Source: Clostridiaceae bacterium (GTDB taxonomy: Bacteria > Bacillota > Clostridia > Acetivibrionales > DUMC01). Taken from it: a stretch of 14,735 nucleotides of DNA. The stretch is taken from assembly GCA_012512865.1 (NCBI GenBank), contig JAAZDH010000018.1, forward strand, positions 1-14,735. The letters are read 5' to 3'. The translations under genes and the position numbers were made by a program. Under the pieces are notes generated by a model that was given only the letters and a program-made list of their open reading frames with translations, was not told where the DNA came from and did no database searches. Shown here in pieces: positions 1 through 6,242 of the stretch (its first letter is position 1; every line of letters begins with the position of its first letter).

Positions 1-69
1 AATAAGCGAAAATCTAAGAATAAGTGAGAAAATGAAAGAAAAATGAAGATTTATTAGGGAGGTTGGAAA

Positions 70-396
70 ATGAGTAACGGGTTAAATAAAAAAATATCAG
101 ACATGTTGGAAAAAATGGATAATAAAATGATACAAACAAAGTTAAATGCCGCCTTGGACATGCTGAAAAAAGGCAAAACCGAGGACCTGGCAAAAAAGAT
201 AAAAAAAATCGATAAAAACGAACTGATGGAAAAGGTAAATGAATTTGACCAATCAAAATTAAAGGAACTAAACATCGATATTGAGGATATAAAAAACAAG
301 GTCACCAGCGAGGACCTTGAAAAGCTCAAGGAGTTAATCGGTGAACACGGGGATGAAATAATTAATAAAATAAAGACATTATTAAACCACATGTGA
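70..396 (+). CDS. small charged helical protein of unknown function
   Basis: I do not recognise this 108-residue protein. It starts at ATG 70 behind a strong ribosome site (GGGAGG at 57-62, about 7 nt spacing). The sequence is almost entirely Lys/Glu/Asp/Leu/Ile with no Cys, no signal peptide and no membrane segment. Hydrophobic residues recur at heptad-like intervals (for example KELNIDIEDIKNKV and EDLEKLKELIGE), so it should be all-helical, possibly coiled coil, and cytoplasmic. It is the first of three same-strand small genes (70-1424), and a 12-bp AT hairpin separates it from the second. The grouping suggests a shared role. From memory, short helical proteins of this style sit beside the next two genes in other Clostridia, but I cannot confirm that here. 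Confidence is high that it is a gene and nil on function. Confidence 0.8.
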   Translation: MSNGLNKKISDMLEKMDNKMIQTKLNAALDMLKKGKTEDLAKKIKKIDKNELMEKVNEFDQSKLKELNIDIEDIKNKVTSEDLEKLKELIGEHGDEIINKIKTLLNHM

Positions 397-433
397 ATAT
401 ATTTTATACATGGATGTATTTTGAACGGATATC

Positions 434-463
434 TTTTAATAAAATGATTATATTTTATTAAAA
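434..463. repeat. AT-only inverted repeat between small genes
   Basis: TTTTAATAAAAT at 434-445 is perfectly complementary to 452-463 across a 6-nt loop. It lies in the 94-nt gap between the 108-residue gene and the next gene. Being pure A:T it is a weak hairpin. It could mark an mRNA processing point or a weak terminator, but it has no separate U-tract and may be only compositional. Confidence 0.4.
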
Positions 464-490
464 TGATACGCCCTTTGGGAGGGGAAGCTT

Positions 491-898
491 GTGAAAGAAG
501 ACCTTGGCGTAACAATCAAGCAGCTGGCGAGTATGCTGGACCAGGACAAAATTCCCGAAAACTTAAAAGAGCTTATTTCCTTGTTTTCCGGTATGATGGA
601 AAAAAACAGCAATGAACGGCAAAAACAAGATATCCCGGCATTGGACAATCACGTAAATGAGCAATCCCCGGGAAAGGAAAACACGGGTGAACAAGAAGTT
701 AGCCCGGAAATGATAACCCTGGTTAAAACCCTTATGGGAAGACTGGATATAAGAAACGATCCCAGGATAAACTTGTTAATGGCATTAAAGCCTTTCCTTA
801 ATAACAACCGGCGTAAAAAGCTGGGCAATTGCATTAAACTGCTTCAAATAACAAGGTTGTTCGAGGACATGGAAAACTTGGAGAACCATAACTTGTAA
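491..898 (+). CDS. small hydrophilic protein of unknown function
   Basis: This 135-residue protein starts at GTG 491 behind GGGAGGGG (478-485), which fixes the unusual start. The N-terminal third (to about residue 40) looks helical. Residues about 45-70 are polar and low in complexity (Asn, Gln, Glu, Pro). The C-terminal half has a patterned helical segment containing DPRINLLMALKPFLNNNRRKK (split here at residues about 96-116), followed by an amphipathic helix rich in Leu/Ile. There is no signal peptide or membrane helix, so it is probably cytoplasmic. The stop at 896-898 lies only about a dozen bases before the next start, so the two genes are probably co-transcribed. From memory, the 'N-L-L-x-A-L-K-P-F-L' motif recurs in small clostridial proteins of unknown function; this is unverified. 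Confidence 0.8.
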   Translation: MKEDLGVTIKQLASMLDQDKIPENLKELISLFSGMMEKNSNERQKQDIPALDNHVNEQSPGKENTGEQEVSPEMITLVKTLMGRLDIRNDPRINLLMALKPFLNNNRRKKLGNCIKLLQITRLFEDMENLENHNL

Positions 899-911
899 AG
901 GGGGAATGCCC

Positions 912-1424
912 ATGATATACAGAAGATATCCTTTAATACATAGAAAGTTCATATACCCCTATGTACGCCCCAATCCAAGATATGCTGCAAAAACGCCAGG
1001 CTATGGCTATGATCCAAGCAAGGAAAAAACAGAAGATAATACCGGGGATAATAAGAAAATAGACAATAATCAAATGCCCAAAAGCGATAGTATGCAAAAG
1101 CATCAAGGGGATAACAAGCAAAAAGCTTATAAACAAAAAGATAGCCAGCAAAAAACCGGTAAACTAACGGGAATAGAAAAAATCCCCCTGCCAAATGAAC
1201 CTGATATACCGGAGGATGTTTTGAGCCCGGGCCGTTTTCCTCAACCGGGAGCTAGCGGAATCACCAGGAAAAAACGGGGCCATCCATCCCCGTTTTTAAG
1301 CATTTTACGCAAAAGAATAGGCTTAGAAGAAATAATCATTCTCGGGCTTATATTGCTTCTATTAAATGAAGAAACCAGGGATGATATTCTCCTGGTTATA
1401 TTGGTATATATTTTATTAACTTGA
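912..1424 (+). CDS. small protein with disordered middle and C-terminal membrane anchor
   Basis: I prefer the ATG at 912 (170 aa) to the in-frame ATG at 906. The ribosome site AAAGGGGG (897-904) ends one base before 906 but gives about 7 nt spacing to 912. The N-terminus is rich in Tyr, Arg and Pro (to about residue 35). A low-complexity Lys/Gln/Asp/Asn stretch (about 38-90) is almost certainly disordered. A Pro-rich linker follows. The last 35 residues are strongly hydrophobic (IILGLILLLLNEE, then DDILLVILVYILLT), forming one hairpin-like or two short membrane segments broken by an acidic patch. It is probably membrane-attached by its C-terminus. It sits directly behind the 135-residue gene and ends 17 bp before the convergent membrane-protein gene. 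From memory, this tail type is common on small clostridial proteins of unknown function; a sporulation link is only a guess. Confidence 0.75.
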   Translation: MIYRRYPLIHRKFIYPYVRPNPRYAAKTPGYGYDPSKEKTEDNTGDNKKIDNNQMPKSDSMQKHQGDNKQKAYKQKDSQQKTGKLTGIEKIPLPNEPDIPEDVLSPGRFPQPGASGITRKKRGHPSPFLSILRKRIGLEEIIILGLILLLLNEETRDDILLVILVYILLT

Positions 1425-1441
1425 AGCTAACCTGCTCTTCA

Positions 1442-2299
1442 TTATGTCCTCTTCCCTGCACGCTTCTCGGAATATTTTTTATACGCGGCAAAAACATACG
1501 TCGTGGCCACTGAATAAAACACGGTTAAGAATATCCATTTAAGAAGCAGCAGCCATATATTGTCGTCAAGACTTACAAACATTACCTGGAACCCGATAAA
1601 TATAACATCAAATACAAAGACTGTACATAGTATTTTCCAAAAATTGCTGTCTGCAAATCGCTTTGCTTTCAGGAAAACACCCTTGCCATTGTTCATTAAG
1701 GCAGGATACGTGAAAATTACGTAAATCCTGAAAAACATCGCTCCAAAAAACAGCACCACACAGGTCAAAACATCAACAAATAACACGGCAGGTAACATTT
1801 CCAAGCCTTTACCTATGGCGGCCCTTGTTATTATCAAGGCGGGCACCGATGCTATTACCATGATTACAAGGAGCAGCAGACCCGCAGTAAATACAATATA
1901 ATTAACTAGCCACATCGGTCCGAAGTATTCTTTTATCCCGGTTGCGAACTCGTTTTTCTCCCCGTGTTTCTTGTTAACCGCGTTGTTAAGTTTATAAAAG
2001 TATCCCGACAACAAAACTGCTGCTAATATGGATATTGCGGCCAGGACCGCGAGTATGACAATTACCCCTATAATTATAATCACAGCCTTGGTATCCGTAA
2101 TAAAACCGTAAATAACCTGGATGAATGAAATGATACTTTCGAAGAAGTTGCTGCCACTGATTGAGCTAAGTTCATATATTGTCCTGAATACGGGCAAAAG
2201 ATATTCCACCAGTGTAATTATTAGTGTCAAAATTCCCCAAAAAATTAAAATAAACGGTTTCTTAATTATTATTCCTATGGCGTTACCTACAGCTTCCAT
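1442..2299 (-). CDS. six-helix integral membrane protein, unknown function
   Basis: This 285-residue protein has about six hydrophobic segments, near residues 15-35, 72-100, 130-158, 168-200, 220-243 and 247-270. They are separated by short charged loops, including a basic loop around KLNNAVNKKHGEK, and the C-terminus is a basic tail (YKKYSEKRAGKR). There is no cleavable signal, no ATPase or catalytic motif, and no recognisable transporter signature. It resembles the broad class of uncharacterised polytopic proteins in Firmicutes (DUF4013/DUF975-like in general shape), but I cannot assign a family. ATG 2299 is preceded by AGGAG at about 8 nt spacing. It is transcribed alone, with 224 bp to the mtlD-like gene upstream, and converges on the small-gene cluster with only 17 bp between, so no independent terminator is visible there. 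Confidence 0.8.
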   Translation of the reverse strand: MEAVGNAIGIIIKKPFILIFWGILTLIITLVEYLLPVFRTIYELSSISGSNFFESIISFIQVIYGFITDTKAVIIIIGVIVILAVLAAISILAAVLLSGYFYKLNNAVNKKHGEKNEFATGIKEYFGPMWLVNYIVFTAGLLLLVIMVIASVPALIITRAAIGKGLEMLPAVLFVDVLTCVVLFFGAMFFRIYVIFTYPALMNNGKGVFLKAKRFADSNFWKILCTVFVFDVIFIGFQVMFVSLDDNIWLLLLKWIFLTVFYSVATTYVFAAYKKYSEKRAGKRT

Positions 2300-2523
2300 G
2301 TGGTTTTCTCCTGTCTCACATTGTATTATGATATTTTATTTTTTGGCATCATTTTATTTCATTATTTCTTCCCTTGCAAGTTTAAACGCAAGGTATATTT
2401 TGTCCCCAAAATTATATAGTGTCACCAAAGTTGCAGGTTTCATTTATTATCTAGATTGCAAGTTATATTTTATCAACCGGTATTTATAAATTCAAGTGCC
2501 GTTGGTTTTACGTTTTTTTTTAT
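2300..2523 (-). other. intergenic region, promoter for membrane protein expected
   Basis: This gap of 224 bp contains no credible gene. On the minus strand a weak sigma-A-like pair is possible: TTGATA (2471-2476) and GATAAT (2446-2451), but the 19-nt spacing is long. A small inverted repeat, CCTTGC (2372-2377) with GCAAGG (2388-2393), lies between it and the start codon. Downstream of the mtlD-like stop there is an A-rich run on the minus strand but no stem-loop terminator. Confidence 0.3.
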
Positions 2524-3768
2524 TTATTTTACATGTGCTTGTTTGGCTTTCATTTTTTCCGCTTCCCTTACAATCCAGGACAAGTCTTTCCCGGTACTTA
2601 TCATTTCGTAAAATTCAAGCACCATCTCGCAGATTTGGGCATGGTCCTCCATGTCAAGATTGCTATACTTTTTCATGGCTTTGACAAGACCATGGTCCCA
2701 GGTGGCTCTCCTGATATCTTGAGCTGCCGGGTCATCTTCCGGTGAAAATGCATACCCAGCTGCTATGCCTATCGAAATATAAACTGGCCTTATCCCGTTT
2801 TTTACGCAAAGTTTAGCTGCGCCTATCAACCTGTCATTTTCCGAGAGCTTTCTTACAGGGTCCCTTCCCACCCTTCCTACCGTATCACCCAGCAGCCTGT
2901 TTCCAAACCTGCAGACTAAATCGTCCGCATGGGCTACAAGCTCATGAAGGGGGTAATTGTGCTCCTTTGACAAGCATATCGCGGATTCCAGCAGGGCCCT
3001 GTATGTTACCAGCTTGATTGAAGAATCCCTGCATGCTTCCCATAAATACTTGTAACCCTTGGCAAACCCCAGGTATGCTGCCGTTGCATGCCCCATGTTA
3101 TGCATAAACAGCTTGCGCTGCACGTAAAAATCGAAGGGAGAATAGGGGATCATATTCTTGATGACGGGTATTTTTCCTTTAAAAGCATTTTTATCCACCG
3201 GCAACTCGCAGTATTTTTCCACGTAAACCCTCAATGGATTGCCTTCCTGCATCTCTTCCGTCATTATGGGCGCCATTCTTCCTATGGATGTTTCAACAAG
3301 CCCTACCTTTTCATCAAAAAGCTTTTTCTCCTCTTCACCCAGTTCGCCTTTTATTAATCCTTCAAGGTAATGGTGGGCATCCAGGAGGTTTTCGCATATC
3401 AGGATATTTAACGGTGCGCTATTTCCGACTTGCCATCTTCTTCTTAAACCAAGGGCAACAGGCCTGGCTATCTTTGCCAGCACATTGACACCCACTGCCG
3501 TGGCCATGATATCCGCGCCTGCGATTTCTGTTTGTATAGCTTCTAGGTCCGTACCATCAATCGCCCGTACATTTTTTATGATAATCTCATCATATGTATC
3601 ATCATCCATGATTCTTACGGGGTAAGCCCTGTCGGCATTTATCCTCCCTATGATTACGGGATTGATATCCACAAACACGACTTCGTACCCTGATTCGCTG
3701 AAAAGCTGCCCTATAAAACCTCTTCCTATATTCCCCGCTCCATACATTACTGCTTTTTTCTTCTTCAT
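2524..3768 (-). CDS. mtlD: mannitol-1-phosphate 5-dehydrogenase family protein
   Basis: This protein would oxidise a polyol phosphate such as mannitol 1-phosphate to the keto-sugar phosphate with NAD, in the cytoplasm. The start chosen is ATG 3768 (414 aa), behind AGGCGGTG at about 5 nt; an ATG ten codons further upstream lacks such a site. The N-terminal nucleotide fold has GAGNIGRGF at residues 10-18. The catalytic signature of long-chain polyol dehydrogenases, K-x4-N-x2-H, is K219, N224 and H227 in KLFMHNMGHATAAYLG. The C-terminal domain keeps VGRVGRDPVRKL and GIAAGYAFSPEDDP, as in E. coli MtlD. At 414 residues it is some 30-40 longer than classical MtlD. No mannitol PTS gene is nearby, so the true substrate may be another sugar-alcohol phosphate. 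Family assignment is firm; the substrate is inferred. Confidence 0.88.
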   Translation of the reverse strand: MKKKKAVMYGAGNIGRGFIGQLFSESGYEVVFVDINPVIIGRINADRAYPVRIMDDDTYDEIIIKNVRAIDGTDLEAIQTEIAGADIMATAVGVNVLAKIARPVALGLRRRWQVGNSAPLNILICENLLDAHHYLEGLIKGELGEEEKKLFDEKVGLVETSIGRMAPIMTEEMQEGNPLRVYVEKYCELPVDKNAFKGKIPVIKNMIPYSPFDFYVQRKLFMHNMGHATAAYLGFAKGYKYLWEACRDSSIKLVTYRALLESAICLSKEHNYPLHELVAHADDLVCRFGNRLLGDTVGRVGRDPVRKLSENDRLIGAAKLCVKNGIRPVYISIGIAAGYAFSPEDDPAAQDIRRATWDHGLVKAMKKYSNLDMEDHAQICEMVLEFYEMISTGKDLSWIVREAEKMKAKQAHVK

Positions 3769-3931
3769 AATAACACCGCCTGCCTTTGTTAAACTCATGT
3801 ATTACAAAATTTACTTGCCGCTAAATTTGCTGCAAAACTTACGTATTAAAACGTTACTGCAAGCATACTGCCTGTCTTGCATCCTTGCACCCAATGGGAC
3901 TAAACTAACCATGCCGTAAATATTATATAAT
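3769..3931 (-). promoter_or_regulatory. long 5' leader of the mtlD-like gene
   Basis: About 155-160 nt separate the predicted transcription start from ATG 3768. In transcript order the leader has TGCAAG twice (3889-3884 and 3881-3876), then a single complementary CTTGCA (3863-3858), so two alternative stems are possible. Just downstream (3848-3857) is AAAACGTTAC, resembling the operator in front of the LacI gene. No known riboswitch was recognised and no U-tract terminator is visible. Confidence 0.35.
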
Positions 3932-3960
3932 ATTATATATTTATAAACATTATATATCAA
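3932..3960 (-). promoter_or_regulatory. sigma-A promoter for the mtlD-like gene
   Basis: On the minus strand TTGATA (3960-3955) is followed after exactly 17 nt by a perfect TATAAT (3937-3932). This is the best promoter match in the window. The surroundings are very AT-rich and contain a second TATAAT-like hexamer nearby, so the exact start point is uncertain by a few bases. The predicted transcript starts near 3925. Confidence 0.7.
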
Positions 3961-4212
3961 GTTGCACATCAAATCATTAAAAGGGTCCAAGTTTCATAGT
4001 TTTAATATATCACCCGGTAAAAGAGATGCCATATGAAAACACCTCGCCTTGTCTCATTTAAATGTGTCAATCAGTTCCTTTTGTCAGCCATGCTTTTCCT
4101 TCTTTCGCCCGCATTAGTGCCTTTAGATGCCTTTTACATATTAGTGCCTATTACCTAGTACACGACAAGGCTTCTTACCGGGTCACAAGTTTTCATAAAA
4201 CTGGGATCAATA
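3961..4212. other. intergenic stretch without a recognisable gene
   Basis: This stretch lies between the mtlD promoter and the broken HipB-like gene. I see only a 12-codon minus-strand ORF (4032-3994) with a passable AGGTG ribosome site, and a 10-bp direct repeat ATTAGTGCCT at 4113-4122 and 4140-4149. A HipA-type kinase, the usual partner of HipB, was looked for downstream of the HipB-like frame and not found, even as fragments. Confidence 0.4.
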
Positions 4213-4440
4213 TCATATCGCAGTATCGTAAACATTTCCATTGCTACTATTTTCAACATTGAAGATACAAAGAGCAATATTTGCCTTGTCCATGCGAACC
4301 GTTTCTTTACCTTGCTCCAGCTCACGAATAAAACGAAGACCCAACCCGGGTCACATTGCAAATTCTTCCTGGGTAAGCCCTGCTGCACATCTGTTTTCTT
4401 TTATAATTTGGCAATTCGGGGGTGCACAATGCCCACAGAT
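4213..4440 (-). pseudogene. HipB-like XRE antitoxin/regulator, broken by a nonsense codon
   Basis: Read on the minus strand in a single frame, this region gives a nearly complete HTH protein: IIKENRCAAGLTQEEFAM, then TGA (4353-4351), then PGLGLRFIRELEQGKETVRMDKANIA, ending at TGA 4215-4213. The pieces match the small HipB/y4mF type of XRE regulators, whose hallmark is 'GVGLRFIRELEQGK-T-RMDK'. These proteins are DNA-binding antitoxins or autorepressors of about 70 residues. The internal TGA falls where family members usually carry a basic or polar residue, so a single CGA-to-TGA change would explain it. No ATG remains at the 5' end of the frame, which opens just after a TAG at 4443-4441, so the start is also lost or altered. 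No HipA toxin gene is adjacent. Homology is confident; the precise original function is not known. Confidence 0.72.
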
Positions 4441-4513
4441 CTAAACAACGACGGGTATGAAAACCTGATTTTAGGTACCGCAACATATCAACTTGGCTGA
4501 AAAAGAGTTCTTT

Positions 4514-5512
4514 TTATTCCTTCAAAGCCCTGCACGTATTCCTTATTGCCAAGTTAGGCTTAAGAATATTGATTTTTTCCGGGACATCCTGCTTCTTGAG
4601 CAATTTAATAAGTATTTCAGTACATTTTCTTCCCATTTCAAATTTAGGTTGGCGAATAGTCGTAAGTTTTATCCTATGCATGGAAGAAAATGATATGTCG
4701 TCAAACCCGATAACGGAAACATCTTTTGGAACATCAAGTCCAAATTCTTCTATGGCCTGGATTACTCCCAGGGCAACAATATCATTTACTGCAAAAATCG
4801 CAGTAGGAATATCTTTGTTAATCAACATTTCCATGGCAGCTTTGTATCCGCTTTTTTGGCTAAAACTATTGAATGTATGGATATTAGCATTTACCGTAAG
4901 ATTATGTTTTTGCATGGTCTCTTTATAACCTTCAAAACGTTCTTTATTGGTGCTTGTTTTTTCTGAACCTCCTATATATGCAATATTTGTATGTCCAAAT
5001 TTAACAAGGTACTCAACGCTCATTATAGCCCCCATCTTATTATCAATACCCACATAATAAATGTCATCATGTTTTGGACCTTCGGTAATATATACAATAG
5101 GAATTGATAAATTCCTATGATGGTCTGCCATTTCCATTACTGAAGAAATAATTATTCCATCTACCCTTTTAGCATTTAAAATATTTATATATGTTTTCTC
5201 TCTCTCATAATCCCAGTTTGTGTTACAAAGAAATATGCAATAGCCGTTTTCATTCGCAAACGATTCAACACCAAGGGCAAGCTCTGCAAAAAAAGGATTT
5301 GATATATCGGGAACAATCAACCCTATCATATTTGTGTTTTTCCCTTTCAGCCCTCTTGCCGAAGGATCAGGAATATAATTCATCTCTTGCGCAATTCTTT
5401 TAATCTTTTCCCGTGTTTCATAATTCACATCCGGGTGATTGCTTAAAGCTCTTGACACAGTAGCATAAGAAACACCTGCAGCTTTTGCGATGTCCTTTAA
5501 AGTAACAACCAT
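4514..5512 (-). CDS. LacI/GalR-family transcriptional repressor
   Basis: This 332-residue protein is the usual length for the family. Residues 4-25 (TLKDIAKAAGVSYATVSRAL) are the canonical LacI helix-turn-helix, followed by a hinge around PDPSARGLK (48-56). From residue about 62 a periplasmic-binding-protein-like sugar-sensing domain starts with IGLIVPDISNPFFAEL and contains AVNDIVALGVIQAIEEFGLDVP and VIGFDDISF. It should bind an operator as a dimer and release it, or bind it, on sensing a sugar. ATG 5512 follows GGGGAGGAGA at about 8 nt. It is monocistronic with its own promoter, and an operator-like palindrome overlaps the predicted start, suggesting autoregulation. The neighbouring mtlD-like gene and ABC operon are plausible targets, but no target can be proven from sequence. 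An AT-only hairpin at the stop codon (4500-4515) is at best a weak terminator. Confidence 0.93.
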   Translation of the reverse strand: MVVTLKDIAKAAGVSYATVSRALSNHPDVNYETREKIKRIAQEMNYIPDPSARGLKGKNTNMIGLIVPDISNPFFAELALGVESFANENGYCIFLCNTNWDYEREKTYINILNAKRVDGIIISSVMEMADHHRNLSIPIVYITEGPKHDDIYYVGIDNKMGAIMSVEYLVKFGHTNIAYIGGSEKTSTNKERFEGYKETMQKHNLTVNANIHTFNSFSQKSGYKAAMEMLINKDIPTAIFAVNDIVALGVIQAIEEFGLDVPKDVSVIGFDDISFSSMHRIKLTTIRQPKFEMGRKCTEILIKLLKKQDVPEKINILKPNLAIRNTCRALKE

Positions 5513-5560
5513 TAATATTCTCTCCTCCCCAAATTAAAGCAGCGGCTTAATGCAAGTTTT

Positions 5561-5576
5561 TCCAAAACGTTTACAT
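5561..5576 (-). promoter_or_regulatory. LacI- or CcpA-type operator in front of the repressor gene
   Basis: Minus-strand ATGTAAACGTTTTGGA is centred on the perfect palindrome AAACGTTT (5565-5572). The central CG and flanks fit LacI-family operators. It also fits 14 of 16 positions of the catabolite-responsive element consensus (WTGNNARCGNWWWCAW), failing only at the CA near the 3' end. Its place over the predicted transcription start fits repression of the LacI-type gene, by itself or by CcpA. Confidence 0.55.
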
Positions 5577-5580
5577 TAAG

Positions 5581-5610
5581 AGTCTAACATTCACAGCAAA
5601 CATGTGTCAA
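5581..5610 (-). promoter_or_regulatory. promoter for the LacI-family gene
   Basis: On the minus strand a perfect TTGACA (5610-5605) is followed after 18 nt by TAGACT (5586-5581), preceded by an extended TGt. The predicted start near 5574 falls inside the operator-like palindrome. The promoter sits where the eroded plus-strand LysM gene begins, which suggests the two were juxtaposed by a past rearrangement. Confidence 0.55.
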
Positions 5611-6168
5611 GCCCAAGTCAGAAGTGGATGTCTTTACCAAGTGCTGTTTTAAGAGTGTATTTTCTATGTCAATGGTATGTTGGAATTAAGTATGTTAACC
5701 GTCAGTCAAAAGTTAAAAATACCCATGTATAAATTTCCTGTTAACCCCACACCAGGGCCGCAATACGGTGAATACCTGGACTGGCGGACAGAAGCCCAGT
5801 ACCTGTTTCCAATAGGGAAAACCGTGGTAGTTAGGGATTTTATTACAGGAACCACCTTTAACATTAAAAGGACAGTAGGAGCAAACCATGACGATTGTGA
5901 GCCTTTAACATCTGCAGGTTCAAATAAGATAAAAACCCTGTAGGGAGGTAGCTACTCGTGGGTTACCCGTGCAATTATTGTTGAAGTATATTACAGGAAA
6001 ATGGCAGCATCAATGTAATCCATGCCCCATGACATACCTTATATAGAAAATAATAATTTTAACAGACACTTTCACATACATTTCAGGAACAGTACCCGCC
6101 ACTCAAACGGAGCAGTTGATCCCGCTCACCAGGAAAAAGTGAAAATCGCAGCAGATGTTAGATATTAA
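5602..6168 (+). pseudogene. eroded LysM cell-wall protein gene with three in-frame stops
   Basis: One plus-strand frame from about 5602 to TAA 6166-6168 still encodes a recognisable protein, interrupted by TAA 5650-5652, TAG 5941-5943 and TAA 6016-6018. First comes a damaged LysM repeat (VRSGCLYQ, then VNGMLEL, then LTVSQKLKIP). Next is a domain with EYLDWRTEAQYLFPIGK, FNIKRTVGANHDDCEPLT, GGSYSWVTRAIIVEV, MAASM/SMPHDIPY, NNNFNRHFHIHF and VDPAHQEKVKIAA. From memory this matches a domain that follows LysM repeats in clostridial exoproteins, with the conserved form 'NHADVEPLT...WGG-WSW--RP...AASM-GMPH...F-GHFCIHF-NS'. The TAG stands where that family has Trp (TGG to TAG). Gly-to-Arg and Cys-to-His changes in the GHFCIHF-like motif add to the erosion. 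No 5' signal peptide or promoter remains. The longest open piece, ATG 5677 to 5943, could in principle still be translated, but has no ribosome site. Confidence 0.7.
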
Positions 6169-6209
6169 CATTTTTATTTTTTATCAAAAACTCATTTTTT
6201 AAGGATTTT

Positions 6210-6226
6210 GCAGGCTAGGAGCCTGC
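6210..6226. repeat. GC-rich perfect hairpin
   Basis: GCAGGCT (6210-6216) pairs perfectly with AGCCTGC (6220-6226) across a 3-nt loop. It stands out in AT-rich DNA. Neither strand has a U-tract after the stem, so it is not a standard intrinsic terminator, although it lies just past the stop of the 27-codon minus-strand ORF and could end or protect that transcript. Confidence 0.6.
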
Positions 6227-6242
6227 GCCTGCCCGGAAAAGT

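Noticed and set aside
2372..2393. CCTTGC/GCAAGG stem as a terminator
   Set aside because: Six base pairs with a 10-nt loop, no U-tract on either strand, and located inside the probable leader of the membrane-protein gene.
4113..4149. ATTAGTGCCT direct repeat as a CRISPR-like or operator array
   Set aside because: Only two 10-bp copies, 27 bp apart, with no regular spacer pattern.
4155..4388. 77-codon minus-strand ORF from GTG 4388
   Set aside because: It overlaps the HipB-like pseudogene in another frame; the recognisable protein similarity lies in the neighbouring frame.
4312..4500. 62-codon plus-strand ORF over the HipB-like region
   Set aside because: Opposite-strand shadow without a ribosome site or family similarity.
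4213..6018. Stop-codon reassignment to explain in-frame stops in the two pseudogenes
   Set aside because: TGA, TAG and TAA are all involved and all three also serve as normal stops of intact genes in this window, so recoding is not plausible.
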